Notes under the pieces: generated by a model
What the model saw: only the letters and a program-made list of their open reading frames with translations
Database searches by the model: none
What the model was told of the DNA's origin: nothing
Made by a program: the position numbers and the translations under genes
In this document: positions 16,535 to 25,300 of the stretch, in pieces
Layout: every line of letters starts with the position of its first letter
Position numbering within the stretch: position 1 is the first letter of the stretch
Origin: Pseudomonadota bacterium
GTDB taxonomy: Bacteria; Pseudomonadota; Alphaproteobacteria; Acetobacterales; Acetobacteraceae
Direction of reading: 5' to 3'
Length of the DNA: 43,494 bases
Assembly (NCBI GenBank): GCA_023424475.1
Contig: JAFADX010000312.1
Location: 1 to 43,494, forward strand

Positions 16535-16825
16535 ATGCCAGGCGGCAGCGCCTTCGGCTTCCCCGTGGTGAGATCGCGCTTCGGCTATCTCTGCGTCGAG
16601 GGAATGGTGTTCGGCAGCGCCGTCGAGACCATCGATCCGACCACCGGAGAGATCGCCAGCGCGGCGAAGCCGGTGCTGCCCAGCCACTTCAAATGCGCCC
16701 AAACCGGCAACGCGCTCGACGTCGAGAACCCCGAGGTCTGGGTCTATCCGGAGGGGGTCTTGGACGACCTCACTCCTGAGGAGTTAGGCCTAACTCCTCA
16801 CTCCTCCCGGAAAACTTCGCCATGA
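16535..16825 (+). CDS. Unknown small protein ending in the repeat block
   Basis: A forward frame with strongly G/C third positions encodes about 96 residues from ATG 16535, or up to 134 from ATG 16421. The body ('SRFGYLCVEGMVFGSAVETI', 'DPTTGEIASAAKPVLPSHF', 'CAQTGNALDVENPEVWVYPE') looks like a real beta-rich protein. I do not recognise the family. The last codons run into the first palindrome of the GAGGAGTTAGG repeat block, so the natural C-terminus may have been altered. There is no ribosome-binding site at either start, and a short reverse frame opposes its 5' end. Confidence 0.5.
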   Translation: MPGGSAFGFPVVRSRFGYLCVEGMVFGSAVETIDPTTGEIASAAKPVLPSHFKCAQTGNALDVENPEVWVYPEGVLDDLTPEELGLTPHSSRKTSP

Positions 16826-16937
16826 ATTCAGTGGCTTGGGAGCACAGAGGAGTTAGGTCCCGAACTCCTCGAATTTCGCACCTAACTCCTCTTTTCGCCA
16901 ACCCGATCAAGGGTTTGCGGCCCGAGGAGGAGTTAGG
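16777..16937. repeat. Cluster of inverted GAGGAGTTAGG repeats
   Basis: Five exact copies of an 11-mer occur in 161 bp: GAGGAGTTAGG forward at 16778-16788, 16847-16857 and 16927-16937, and its complement CCTAACTCCTC at 16789-16799 and 16881-16891. The first two abut to form a perfect 24-bp palindrome (16777-16800). A partial reverse copy (AACTCCTC, 16863-16870) makes a hairpin with the copy at 16847. I found no other copy elsewhere in the window. The arrangement suggests a multimeric protein-binding array or replication origin placed just before the replication genes. Confidence 0.85.
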
Positions 16938-17133
16938 TGTTTCATCGACCCCCTACGGGGGTGTGCGTGCGCGCCTCAACGGCGCGCGCACACCACACCT
17001 CGGGCGATCGGGTTGGGCTCGTGGACCGCCGCGAGCGGGACTACCCCACACCAAGCCGGGCAGCGACGGCGAGCTCCGCCAAGAACCGCGCCGTCGCCGC
17101 CCTCACCAGGACGATCCCCTTCCGGAGACCAAC
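16826..17133. other. Non-coding structured region before the replication module
   Basis: About 310 bp holding the right part of the GAGGAGTTAGG array, two hairpins (CCCCC-TA-CGGGGG-type at 16950-16961 and the arm pair 16960-16975 / 16981-16994), and an 11-bp inverted pair CCAACCCGATC (16898-16908) / GATCGGGTTGG (17006-17016) that encloses them. A frame open across it, in phase with the resolvase, reads only repeat sequence and is not taken as coding. Confidence 0.6.
16960..16994. repeat. Long imperfect G+C hairpin
   Basis: Left arm GGTGTGCGTGCGCGCC (16960-16975) pairs with right arm GGCGCGCGCACACC (16981-16994) except for a 2-nt bulge, with loop TCAAC. It is immediately preceded by the shorter CCCCC/GGGGG hairpin. 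It has no T-run, so it may be a structural element of an origin or an attenuator rather than a terminator. Confidence 0.6.
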
Positions 17134-17691
17134 ATGGCACCCACGACTCTCACCATGCCCGCCGTCCATGCAAGCGCCCCGCCAATCGCCATCCCGCCCG
17201 CGACCAGCGTGGCACGCCACGTCGTCCTCGCCCTCGACCTCGGCAGCACCACCGGCTGGGCGCTGCGCGGCCAGGACGGTGGCATCACCTCCGGCACCAT
17301 GACCTTCAAGCCGAGCCGGTTCGAGGGCGGCGGTATGCGCTTCCTGCGCTTCCGCGGATGGCTCGCCGAGGTCGCCGTCCTGTCCGGCGGGGTGGCGCGG
17401 GTGGCGCGGGTGGTGTTCGAGGAAGTCCGTGCGCATGCCGGCACCGATGCAGCGCATGTCTACGGCGGCTTCCTGGCGACGCTGACCTCGTGGTGCGAAG
17501 AGCACGAGATCCCGTACGAGGGCGTGCCCGTGGGCACCATCAAGCGCTTCGCAACCGGCCGCGGCAACGCAGACAAGGCGGCGATCATCGCCGCTATGCG
17601 CGCCCGCGGCTTCGCGCCGACGGACGACAACGAGGCGGACGCGATCGCGCTGCTGCTCTGGGCGACCGACCCTACGCGAGGCCGCGCATGA
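17134..17691 (+). CDS. Phage RuvC-like Holliday junction resolvase
   Basis: A 185-residue RNase H-fold nuclease that resolves branched DNA during phage replication and packaging. The first catalytic Asp is in 'VLALDLGSTTGWAL' (about residues 31-44), the conserved Glu in 'VVFEEVRAHAGTDAAHVYGG', and the C-terminal acidic pair in 'DDNEADAIALLLWA'. A Pro/Ala N-terminal tail of about 25 residues precedes the fold. The ATG at 17134 has CCGGAGACC upstream. It is the only forward gene of the replication module and converges on the primase-helicase gene (gap 17 bp). The repeat array lies directly upstream. Confidence 0.85.
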   Translation: MAPTTLTMPAVHASAPPIAIPPATSVARHVVLALDLGSTTGWALRGQDGGITSGTMTFKPSRFEGGGMRFLRFRGWLAEVAVLSGGVARVARVVFEEVRAHAGTDAAHVYGGFLATLTSWCEEHEIPYEGVPVGTIKRFATGRGNADKAAIIAAMRARGFAPTDDNEADAIALLLWATDPTRGRA

Positions 17692-17708
17692 GCATGCACG
17701 GCGCACCG

Positions 17709-19835
17709 CTACCGCCCCGGTCCTGCCTCGACCGTGGCACACGCAGCCCGACCAACGAGAGCGAGGTGAATGCCATGCGGGCTGCCGTCGCGGCGGAACT
17801 TCACGAAGCCCTTGGTGGCGAGCACGCTGAGGCGCTCGCGGATGGTGTGCTTGCTCCCCAGGCCGGCCTTGTTCTCGAAGACCTCGGCGAACTGCATCAT
17901 CGGATACAGGCGGCCTTCAGCGGCCTCATCGAGCAGGATGCCGAGGATGACGTCGTGCTTGCGCAAGCGCTCCGCATCGAGCTTGCGGCCGATGTCCTTC
18001 CGCACCAGCCGCTCGCCACGGCGGTCCATCTCAATCCACTGGCCTGCCACCTTGTCGACCAGCAGCGGCGGGAGCGCAGGGCCGTTGCGCAGCTCGAGGT
18101 GCAGTTCGCGCGGCGTCTCCTCCTCGTCCGGCCGGAAGAGGATTATCCCCGAGGTGTAGAAGCCGCGGAGCGCGCTGGCGCCGGAGAGCGACAGGAAGGG
18201 ATCGTCCTTGACCTGCTGCTTGCTGAGCTTCTTCGTGTGGTGGGCGAGGATGATGCCCGCCTCGGGGGCGACCTCGTCGCGCAGCGCCTCGACGCGGCTC
18301 TGCAGAAAGAACAGCATCGCCGCATTGTCGTTCTCGCCCTCGCCGCCCGGGCCGCCGTCGAAGAGGTTGCGGATGGGGTCGATGCAGATGACGTCCGGCG
18401 GCTCGTCGGGGAAGGCCTGGCGGATGGCGGCAGCCACCAGCGGCACGCCGCGCTCGTCGAGCAGCATCCGGAGCTTCGGGGTGACGACGAGGGTGTCGCG
18501 GGCGCGGGCGATGACGTCGCGATCGAGGCGGAGCTGCTGCAGCCGCTCGCGCAGGTAGTGGTACTGGATCTCGGCCTGGAGATAGAACACGCGCAGCGGC
18601 CGCGGCGCTGTGAAGCGCAGGAAGGGTACGCCGGCGGCGGCGTGCACCAGGAGGCTGATCAGGAAGTCCGACTTGCCCACCTTCGGTGCGCCGCCGAGGA
18701 CCAGCATGCCGCCCGGCGTGAGCACGCGCGGGCCGATGAGGTCGTCGGGCATGGGCGAGGTGTCGTCGAGCAGCACGCCGAGCGTATGGGCGGGAACGGC
18801 GGCCGGCGGCGGGACATCGGCGCGCAGCAGCGGCGGCCCGTTGCGGTCAACGTGCAGCGCCCAGAGCGCGTCGGCCTCGGCTTTCAGCCGATCGAGCGGC
18901 CAGGGCGGGCGGAGGCAGGCGGCGCTGTAGCCGCAGATGGCCTCCCAGCCCTGGTCGGGCGTCAGGCGGCCTTCATGCACCTGCCGGATGAAGTGACCGA
19001 TGGCGGCACTTGCCCCCTGGAACCGTGTCCAGCCGTCCTGGGCGCCCTTGCGGACGGGGGTGGTGAGCACCCCGTCCAGGCCTGGCCGGTCGGCTTGTGC
19101 GCCAGCCGGGGCGCGTTCCTGCCTGGGCAAGACGGGCATGGCGGCGACCGCATCCGCGAACTCGCCGAGGTCCACCTCGCGGCGCGGGTCGTGCTGGCGG
19201 ATCGCGACGATGCGCGCAGCGCCGCCCTTGCGGTAGATCGTCCCCGGCACGCGGATTGGCTGGTGGGCCGAGCGGAAGTGCGGGTCGCCGCCGACCTTCT
19301 CCGCCATCTCGCCGCGCAGCGCGCAGAGGCGCGCGACGTCGGCGCCTTCGGCTGGCTCCGTCAGCCGCCACCAGGCATGCAGCTTCGCCGCACCCTCCGC
19401 CGTGCGGCCGCCGCTCTCGACCAGCAGGGTGGGCGAGCCGAGGTGCTGGACCAGGTGCGCCAGCTTCGCCTCCACGTCCCCGGTATCAAGATCCACGACC
19501 AACGCCTGCAACTGCAGGACATGCTCGGCACGGGCCTGCCCGTGCTCGCCGACTGTGCCGGGGATGACGTAGACCGCCGTGCCCTGACGCGCGGCCCAGG
19601 AGGCGAAGGTGCCGAGCGATTCTGCGGCGTGGCGGTCGGCCGCGATCCAGGCGTTGTGCGGGCGGCTGTCGATCCCCTGGCCCTGGTCGACGAAGCCCCG
19701 GACCGGGATCAGCCCGTCGCAGTAGCCGAACACCACCTCGAGGAAGGTGGCGATGGCGCCGTGGTTGATGGCGACCGCCCCTGGCTCCTCCCGCGGCAGG
19801 TCGGGCGCATCGTTGAAGTCCGTCCACAGGCTCAT
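17709..19835 (-). CDS. Phage primase-helicase (AEP-type primase plus RecA-like ATPase)
   Basis: A 708-residue replication protein. The N-terminal half looks like an archaeo-eukaryotic-type primase: the metal-binding 'ALVVDLDTGD' near residues 111-120, 'AKLHAWWRLTEP' near 150-161, and 'SAHQPIRVPGTIYRKGG' near 189-205. The C-terminal half is a RepA/AAA_25-like helicase: Walker A 'GGAPKVGKSD' near 381-390, Walker B 'DVICIDPIRN' near 481-490, and a following 'ILAHHTKK' sensor-like His. It ends in a winged-helix-like region. It would prime and unwind phage DNA. The ATG at 19835 overlaps the nuclease gene stop (ATGA). Confidence 0.85.
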   Translation of the reverse strand: MSLWTDFNDAPDLPREEPGAVAINHGAIATFLEVVFGYCDGLIPVRGFVDQGQGIDSRPHNAWIAADRHAAESLGTFASWAARQGTAVYVIPGTVGEHGQARAEHVLQLQALVVDLDTGDVEAKLAHLVQHLGSPTLLVESGGRTAEGAAKLHAWWRLTEPAEGADVARLCALRGEMAEKVGGDPHFRSAHQPIRVPGTIYRKGGAARIVAIRQHDPRREVDLGEFADAVAAMPVLPRQERAPAGAQADRPGLDGVLTTPVRKGAQDGWTRFQGASAAIGHFIRQVHEGRLTPDQGWEAICGYSAACLRPPWPLDRLKAEADALWALHVDRNGPPLLRADVPPPAAVPAHTLGVLLDDTSPMPDDLIGPRVLTPGGMLVLGGAPKVGKSDFLISLLVHAAAGVPFLRFTAPRPLRVFYLQAEIQYHYLRERLQQLRLDRDVIARARDTLVVTPKLRMLLDERGVPLVAAAIRQAFPDEPPDVICIDPIRNLFDGGPGGEGENDNAAMLFFLQSRVEALRDEVAPEAGIILAHHTKKLSKQQVKDDPFLSLSGASALRGFYTSGIILFRPDEEETPRELHLELRNGPALPPLLVDKVAGQWIEMDRRGERLVRKDIGRKLDAERLRKHDVILGILLDEAAEGRLYPMMQFAEVFENKAGLGSKHTIRERLSVLATKGFVKFRRDGSPHGIHLALVGRAACATVEAGPGR

Positions 19836-20599
19836 CGCGACAACGACCAGCAGCGCTTGGCCCAGGGGCAGAAGCGGCACTCGTGGAAGTCTGGGCTGCT
19901 CGCCACGCGCGGGAGCAAGTCGCCGGCGCCGCAGGCGCGCAGGACACGCACCGCCCGGTCGGACATGCGCTGCGCCAGGTCTGCGTCGAATGGCACCAGC
20001 TCGTGATGGAGCTCGGCGGTGTCCTTGTTGATAGCGGTGAACAGCGCCGGGTTGTCGGCGACGCCCGCCACCGCCGCATCCATGTAGGCCTGGTAGACCG
20101 CTATCTGCGCCGCGTAGATCGGCTTGGCGACGGCGACGCCCTTGCTGGACGTCTCGCGCCAGGCCTTCGCGTTCATCGTCTTGCATTCCCAGAGCGCGGG
20201 GAATGCCATGCCGGGGATCGCTGGCCCACCGGCGAGGATGCCGTCGACATGGCCGCGGATCCGCCCGCCCACCACCGCGAAGCCGAACTGCTCGCCGTCC
20301 GGCCTGTTGCCCTTCCGGGTGTAGAGCTCGAAGCCGGCGGCCCGCAGCCAGGCCACCGCGACGTCCTCCAGCGCGTGGCCGATGCCGAAGACGCGCAGGA
20401 TGCGCCCGTCGAAGTCCGCGCCCTCATCCTTCGGCGCCTGCAGGAACTCGAACTGCAGGGCGCGCTCGCAGACGTGGCCCAGGCGAGAGCCGCCGAGATA
20501 GGTCCGCGGCGGCGTGGCCGCGTGCCGCGCGACCAGCGCCGCGTCAATCGTGGCGTTCACGTGCAGGGCAGTCTGACCGCGGCTATTGAAGTCGAGCAT
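19832..20599 (-). CDS. PD-(D/E)XK nuclease (Cas4/RecB-like)
   Basis: A 255-residue phage nuclease, probably an exonuclease for recombination or DNA processing. The motif residues are visible: Asp in 'RIRGHVDGILAGG', then 'PALWECKTMNAKAW' carrying the Glu-X-Lys, and a downstream 'YAAQIAVYQAYMDA' Gln-Tyr helix. The C-terminal 'HECRFCPWAKRCW' supplies Cys residues that, with the Cys of 'GHVCERALQFEF', could hold an iron-sulfur cluster as in AddB/Cas4 proteins. The start ATG at 20599 overlaps the upstream stop (TGATG); longer frames upstream are not coding-like. It is translationally coupled to the primase-helicase. Confidence 0.85.
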   Translation of the reverse strand: MLDFNSRGQTALHVNATIDAALVARHAATPPRTYLGGSRLGHVCERALQFEFLQAPKDEGADFDGRILRVFGIGHALEDVAVAWLRAAGFELYTRKGNRPDGEQFGFAVVGGRIRGHVDGILAGGPAIPGMAFPALWECKTMNAKAWRETSSKGVAVAKPIYAAQIAVYQAYMDAAVAGVADNPALFTAINKDTAELHHELVPFDADLAQRMSDRAVRVLRACGAGDLLPRVASSPDFHECRFCPWAKRCWSLSR

Positions 20600-20970
20600 C
20601 AGAAAGGCAGCTCCTCGGCTGGCTGGCCGCGGGCAGTCGCCTGCATGGCGTCCCGGAAGCCGCCGACGGCGACCTCGATCAGCGTCAGCACCTGCGGCTC
20701 GGTGAGGTCCTGCAGCCGGGTGGTCCATCCGATCTCGCCCATGGTCTCGGCGACGCGGCGCATGGCGGCACGGATGGCCGCGCGCTCCTGGTCCGTCAGG
20801 TCAACCATGGCCGGCGCCGCCCGCGCCGCGAGGCGCGTCCAGAAGCCCTGGCAGGCCATGCCGCAGAAGGCGGCGGAGGGCCGCGGCGGCACCTTGCCGG
20901 TGGGGTCGAACCAGCCGAAGCCACGCACCGGACACATGCAGACGGCGCAGGGCGGCTCGAGGCAGTTCAT
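20599..20970 (-). CDS. DUF6511-like Cys-rich phage protein
   Basis: A 123-residue protein with two Cys pairs in its first 40 residues ('CLEPPCAVCMCPVRGFGWF' and 'AAFCGMACQGFW'), probably a zinc-binding treble-clef or ribbon, followed by a helical region ('LTDQERAAIRAAMRRVAETM'). This matches DUF6511 proteins encoded beside phage replication genes. Function is unknown; the zinc-ribbon and position suggest a DNA-associated role. It lies 6 bp downstream of the helicase-like remnant and overlaps the nuclease gene. Confidence 0.75.
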   Translation of the reverse strand: MNCLEPPCAVCMCPVRGFGWFDPTGKVPPRPSAAFCGMACQGFWTRLAARAAPAMVDLTDQERAAIRAAMRRVAETMGEIGWTTRLQDLTEPQVLTLIEVAVGGFRDAMQATARGQPAEELPF

Positions 20971-20976
20971 GGACCG

Positions 20977-21327
20977 TCATGCCGCCTGCCGGAGCGCCGG
21001 CCGCGCGCTCATCACCAGGCGCCGGATGTCCTGGCGGTTGAACTTGAAGGTCAGCAGCGCGGAGGCCTGGTAGCGGGTCATCCCGAGATCGGCGCGCGCT
21101 GCGGGCGGGAGGTGGGCCAGCTGGCGGTCGGTCGGCGGCTCGCGCAGCCAGCGTCGGCTCTTGTGGGCGGTCTCGTCGGTCTCGTAGGTGTTCAGCCAAT
21201 CATCCGCGGCGGCCAGCGTCACGAGCCGCTCGCCGATCGCCAGCAGCCTGGTCTGCTCGCCCTTGGCGCCGCCGACGGCGTGCCATGCGCCGTTCAGGAA
21301 GAAGATGCCCGCCCACTGTCGCCGACT
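20977..21327 (-). pseudogene. 5'-truncated helicase-like phage gene (C-terminal 116 codons)
   Basis: The last 116 codons of a larger gene. 'EPPTDRQLAHLPPAARADLG' and then 'MTRYQASALLTFKFNRQDI' form the characteristic tail of phage DEAD/DEAH or SNF2-like helicases in alphaproteobacterial prophages. Coding signal stops abruptly near 21,327, where a serine recombinase tail begins on the other strand; the frame upstream is merely the antisense of that recombinase. The helicase core motifs are absent, so this is a remnant made by a rearrangement. Family identity rests on the tail only. Confidence 0.65.
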
Positions 21328-21747
21328 CACGCCAGGAAGAACGGCCGGCTCTACCGCTACTACGTGGCCCAGCGGGTCCTGAAGGGTGATGCTGCCGGCG
21401 ACGCCAGCATTGTGCGCCGGGTCTCGGCGGCCGAGATCGAGGCGGCGGTCGTGGACCAGGTTCGAGCGCTGCTGCGGCAGCCGGAGATCGTCGTTGGCAC
21501 CTGGCGGGCGGCGCGCAGTGAGGCGCCGGATCTGACCGAGAGCGAAACTCGTGACGCGCTGCATCGGCTCGACCCGCTTTGGGAGCACCTGTTCCCGGCG
21601 GAGCAGGCGCGCATTGTACGGTCGCTGGTGGAGCGGGTGGTGGTCGGGCCGACCGGCGCGGACATTCGGCTGCGGCTGGAAGGGCTCGGCGGCCTGGTCC
21701 GCGACCTCACCGCCATCCGGCCGGATGCCCTGAGGGCCGCGGCATGA
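21328..21747 (+). pseudogene. 5'-truncated large serine recombinase (C-terminal part)
   Basis: The frame contains the C-terminal region of a large serine recombinase of the phage/transposon type: 'ARKNGRLYRYYVAQRVLKG' (zinc-ribbon exit), 'RVSAAEIEAAVVDQVRALL', 'ALHRLDPLWEHLFPAEQARI', and 'VRSLVERVVVGPTGADIRLR'. The catalytic Ser domain, recombinase domain and zinc Cys are missing, so it cannot be active. Its stop overlaps the ATG of the small DNA-binding gene (ATGA), a pair commonly found together. It was probably the integrase of this or an earlier element. Confidence 0.8.
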
Positions 21748-22172
21748 CCGCCGCCACCAGCATCACCGTCCGGGTGCCGCTGGCTGTCCGCCACAGGCCA
21801 GGGCGGAAGACCGTCGTGACACCGATGACCGACGGCGTGGCGCCGGTCACGACGCGGGCCGACCCGGCACTGGTGAAGGCGCTGGCGCGGGCATTCCGAT
21901 ATCAGCGCATGCTCGATCAGGGGCGGTACGCCTCGATCACCGAGATGGCAGCCGCCGAGCGCCTCGAGCGGGGATACTTGGGCAGCCTTCTTCGGCTGAC
22001 CCTCCTGGCGCCGGACCTCGTGTCGGCCATCCTGGACGGACGGCAGCCCGAGGGGCTGACCTGCGCTGTGCTGGCCGGACGGGTGCCGGTGGGCTGGGAT
22101 GTCCAGCGCACCATGTTAGGAGCGAACAGTCTCGGTGCCGCACCAACCGGGAGAAGCGGCACGGCACGATGA
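21744..22172 (+). CDS. Recombinase-associated small DNA-binding-like protein
   Basis: A 142-residue protein overlapping the recombinase stop by 4 bp. Its core ('ADPALVKALARAFRYQRMLD', 'ASITEMAAAERLERGYLGSL', 'LRLTLLAPDLVSAILDGRQP') matches the short protein that regularly follows such serine recombinases, with a helix-turn-helix in the 'ITEMAAAERLERGYLGSLLR' part. Known relatives are annotated only as phage-related. The last 25 residues after 'WDVQRTM' look atypical and run toward the island boundary, so the C-terminus may be altered. Confidence 0.7.
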   Translation: MTAATSITVRVPLAVRHRPGRKTVVTPMTDGVAPVTTRADPALVKALARAFRYQRMLDQGRYASITEMAAAERLERGYLGSLLRLTLLAPDLVSAILDGRQPEGLTCAVLAGRVPVGWDVQRTMLGANSLGAAPTGRSGTAR

Positions 22173-22316
22173 AGGCTGGCGGATCGACAACTTAATGAAA
22201 GGAAGAGGGCGGAAACCTTCCTTGCTCAGCCCGGATTGAAGGTCGCCGTTCATTGGGATGGCCCAGCGATCAAACCTGTTTCTGATTTCACCAGCTACTT
22301 GCCCCCCGAGCCGCGG

Positions 22317-25300
22317 TCAGGTTTCCGGCCCCTGCCGCTCCTTCGCAGACGGGTCGTCATCGCCCGCATCTCTCTTCCGGACGCGCTCGTAAACCGCACG
22401 TGCGAGATGCTCCTGAGCAGCGGCACGAAACTGCCTGTCGCTCATGACACGGCTGAAGATTTCGTCGTTTCCTTCCATGCGTTGAATGAAGAGGTCATCC
22501 AGAACGCGACCGAAGAACGCAGCAAAGTTGGCCTCGTTGTTTGCCTTAGCGGCCTCAACGATCTTGTCGTCGCGCTCGGCTGTTGCCCGAACTTGGTCGA
22601 AGAAAAGCTGATCAGCCTCAGTGAAGTCAGTCCCAAACCGCTCATTCAGCTTGTCGACGAGGGTCGAAAGCGGGACGTCGGTATCCTTCTCCCTCGCAGT
22701 GCCGACGTCCGTTGGCCCCTTGAGCGGATCAGCCTCGCCGGCCGACAGATCGATGGTGCCTTCACTCACCTGTTGAAGTCGGAAGAACTTCAGAGCGACA
22801 TCGTCGTCGAGTGTGAACTTTGCGCCGTCGCCTGGTGGCGGCAGCTTCGGCGCCAGGTTGCGCAGGAAGGCGTACAGCTGCTCCAGCTCGCTGTCGAAGT
22901 AGGGAAGGATTTGGGACAGGAAGCCATAGAGGTTGCGGAACGCCGTGAGTTGTCCGCGAAACTCCTCCTGTTCCGCCTCGGCGCGCTCGTTGAAGCGCGC
23001 GACGCAGCGGTCCATGATTGCATTCATGAGCTTGTGGTCTTGGCCGCTTGGATCGCGTCGCGCCTTGAACCACACAGCTGCGAACTCGGTCACGTCGCCG
23101 GGCGTCACAATCGCCGACTGTAGCAGCTTGTGGTGTAGCTCATTGAGCTTCTGCGGATCCGCGTTCTCGCCCATGGGCGTCGCCTCGTAGTAGGGCTTGA
23201 ACGCCTTGAAGATGTCTTCCTCTTCGTTTCTGAAATCCAGAACGAAGGTGCGGGTTTTCCCGGGCGCGGTGCGGTTGAGGCGAGACAGGGTCTGCACGGC
23301 CTGCACGCCAGCGAGCCTCTTCACCACGTACATGGTTTGCAGAAGAGGTTGGTCGAAACCTGTCTGATACTTCTCCGCGACAATCAGGACCCGGTAGTTG
23401 TCACCGCCGAAGCGCTCAGGCAGTTCACGCTCCGGCAGGCCCTCATTCATGCTGGTCTCGGTATAGGCGGAGCCTGGATCCGCCGGGTCCTCCACCGTTC
23501 CAGAAAAGGCCACAAGCGCCCTGATACCGGTGTAGCCTTTCTCCTGGATGTAGCGATCGAAGGCCATCTTGTACTTCACCGCCGCGAGGCGGGATCCAGT
23601 GACCACCATCGCTTTGGCGCGTCCGCCCAACTCGTGCATCACCTTCAGGCGGAAATGCTCGATGATGACCTGCACCACCTGCTCAATGTTGACTGGGTGC
23701 AGTTCCAGGAACTGGCCCAGCGCGCGCGCCGCGGCCTTCTGAGGGACGTCCGGGTCGTCCTCAACCTGCTTCACCAGGCCGAAGAAGCGCTTGTAAGTGG
23801 TGTAGTTCTGCAGCACGTCGAGGATGAAGCCCTCCTCGATAGCCTGCCGCATCGAATACTCATGGAACGGCGATGCGCCAGAAGGTCCGGCCTCATCGAA
23901 CACCGCCTTGGTCTTGAATTTCGGCGTGGCGGTGAACGCGAAGAAGCTCAGGTTGGGCTGACGTGCGCGCTGCATCATCTCCTTGAGGATCGCCGCCCGG
24001 GCTTCCTCCGTCAGCTGGTCGTCCTCCTCCTCGCCGATCTGGCTCGCGATGGCCTCGGCGATGCCGTCCTTGTTGAGGATGCCCTTCAGCGCGGACACCG
24101 TCTCGCCCGACTGCGAGCTGTGGGCCTCGTCCACAATCACGGCGAAACGCTTGCCTTGCGTGTCAATCGACACGCTCTCGCCCTTCGCTTCCATCGTGCG
24201 AATGGCCTGGCTGATGAATGGGAACTTCTGGATCGTGGAGATGATGATCGGCGTCCCGATCGACAGCGCCTTGGCGAGCTGCTGCGTGTTCTCGTCGATC
24301 TTCTCGACGACGCCGGTCTTGTGCTCGAACTGATAGATGGTGTCCTGCAGCTGCTGGTCGAGCACCAGCCGGTCGGTGATGACGATGACCGAGTGGAACA
24401 CCTTCCCGTCCTGGGCGTCGTGCAGGGAGGCGAGGCGATGCGCAAGCCACGCGATGCTGTTCGACTTACCCGAGCCGGCAGAATGCTGGATGAGGTAGTT
24501 GCGCCCTGATCCATGGTCACGCGCATGGCCAACCAGCTTCCGCACCGCGTCCAGCTGGTGGTATCGCGGAAAGATCATCCGCTCACGCCGCACCGTGCGC
24601 TTACCGGCAGGCGTGTCGATGACCCGTTCGCTGACATCGAGGTGCATAAACCGCTGCAGGATGTCCAGCAGGCTCTCGGCGCGGAGCACTTCGTCCCACA
24701 GGTAGTGCGTCTTCCAGTTACCCTCGACTGGCGGGTTCCCGGCGCCGAAGTCGCAGCCGCGGTTGAAGGGAAGGAAGGAGGTCTCCGCGCCCTGCAACTG
24801 CGTGGCCATCCAGGCTTCATCGGGATCCACCGCGAAGTGCACCAGTGCCCGCTCCTTGAAGCGGAACAGCGCGTCGCGCCCGTCGCGGTCATGCATGTAC
24901 TGCTTGTGGGCATCGGCGGCGCGCTGCCCGGTGAGCGGGTTCTTCAGCTCGGCCGTCACCACCGGCAGGCCATTGACGCTGAGCACCACGTCAATGATGC
25001 ACTTCCTCGGCGTCCCGTCGGGTCGCTTCAATACCTTCGAGGTGAAGGCGACCTGGCGGGTGATGGTGAGACGATTGGCGGCGTATCGCTGCGCGGCTTC
25101 CGGGTTCATGCCGGAATTGGGACGGAAGTAGGCAAGGCGCAGTTCCTTGCCGTAGCACTTGAACCCGTGGCGCAGCACGCCGAGCGCGCCCTTGCTGGCC
25201 AGTTCCTTGACGAGGCTATCGAGAATGGTCGCCGAGGTGCGCTCCTTGAGCATCGCCTCAAGCTGTTCCCAACGCGCAGGCTGGCTGGCGCGGATGAAGG

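Noticed and set aside
16822..17133. N-terminal extension of the RuvC-like gene starting at ATG 16822 (ATGA overlap with the preceding stop)
   Set aside because: The added 104 residues are encoded by the GAGGAGTTAGG repeats and hairpins and are not protein-like; the ATG at 17134 has a good ribosome-binding site and fits the family.
17013..20006. Forward reading frame of 997 codons
   Set aside because: It runs antisense through the primase-helicase gene, whose motifs and coupled start are clear; the forward product has no recognisable domain.
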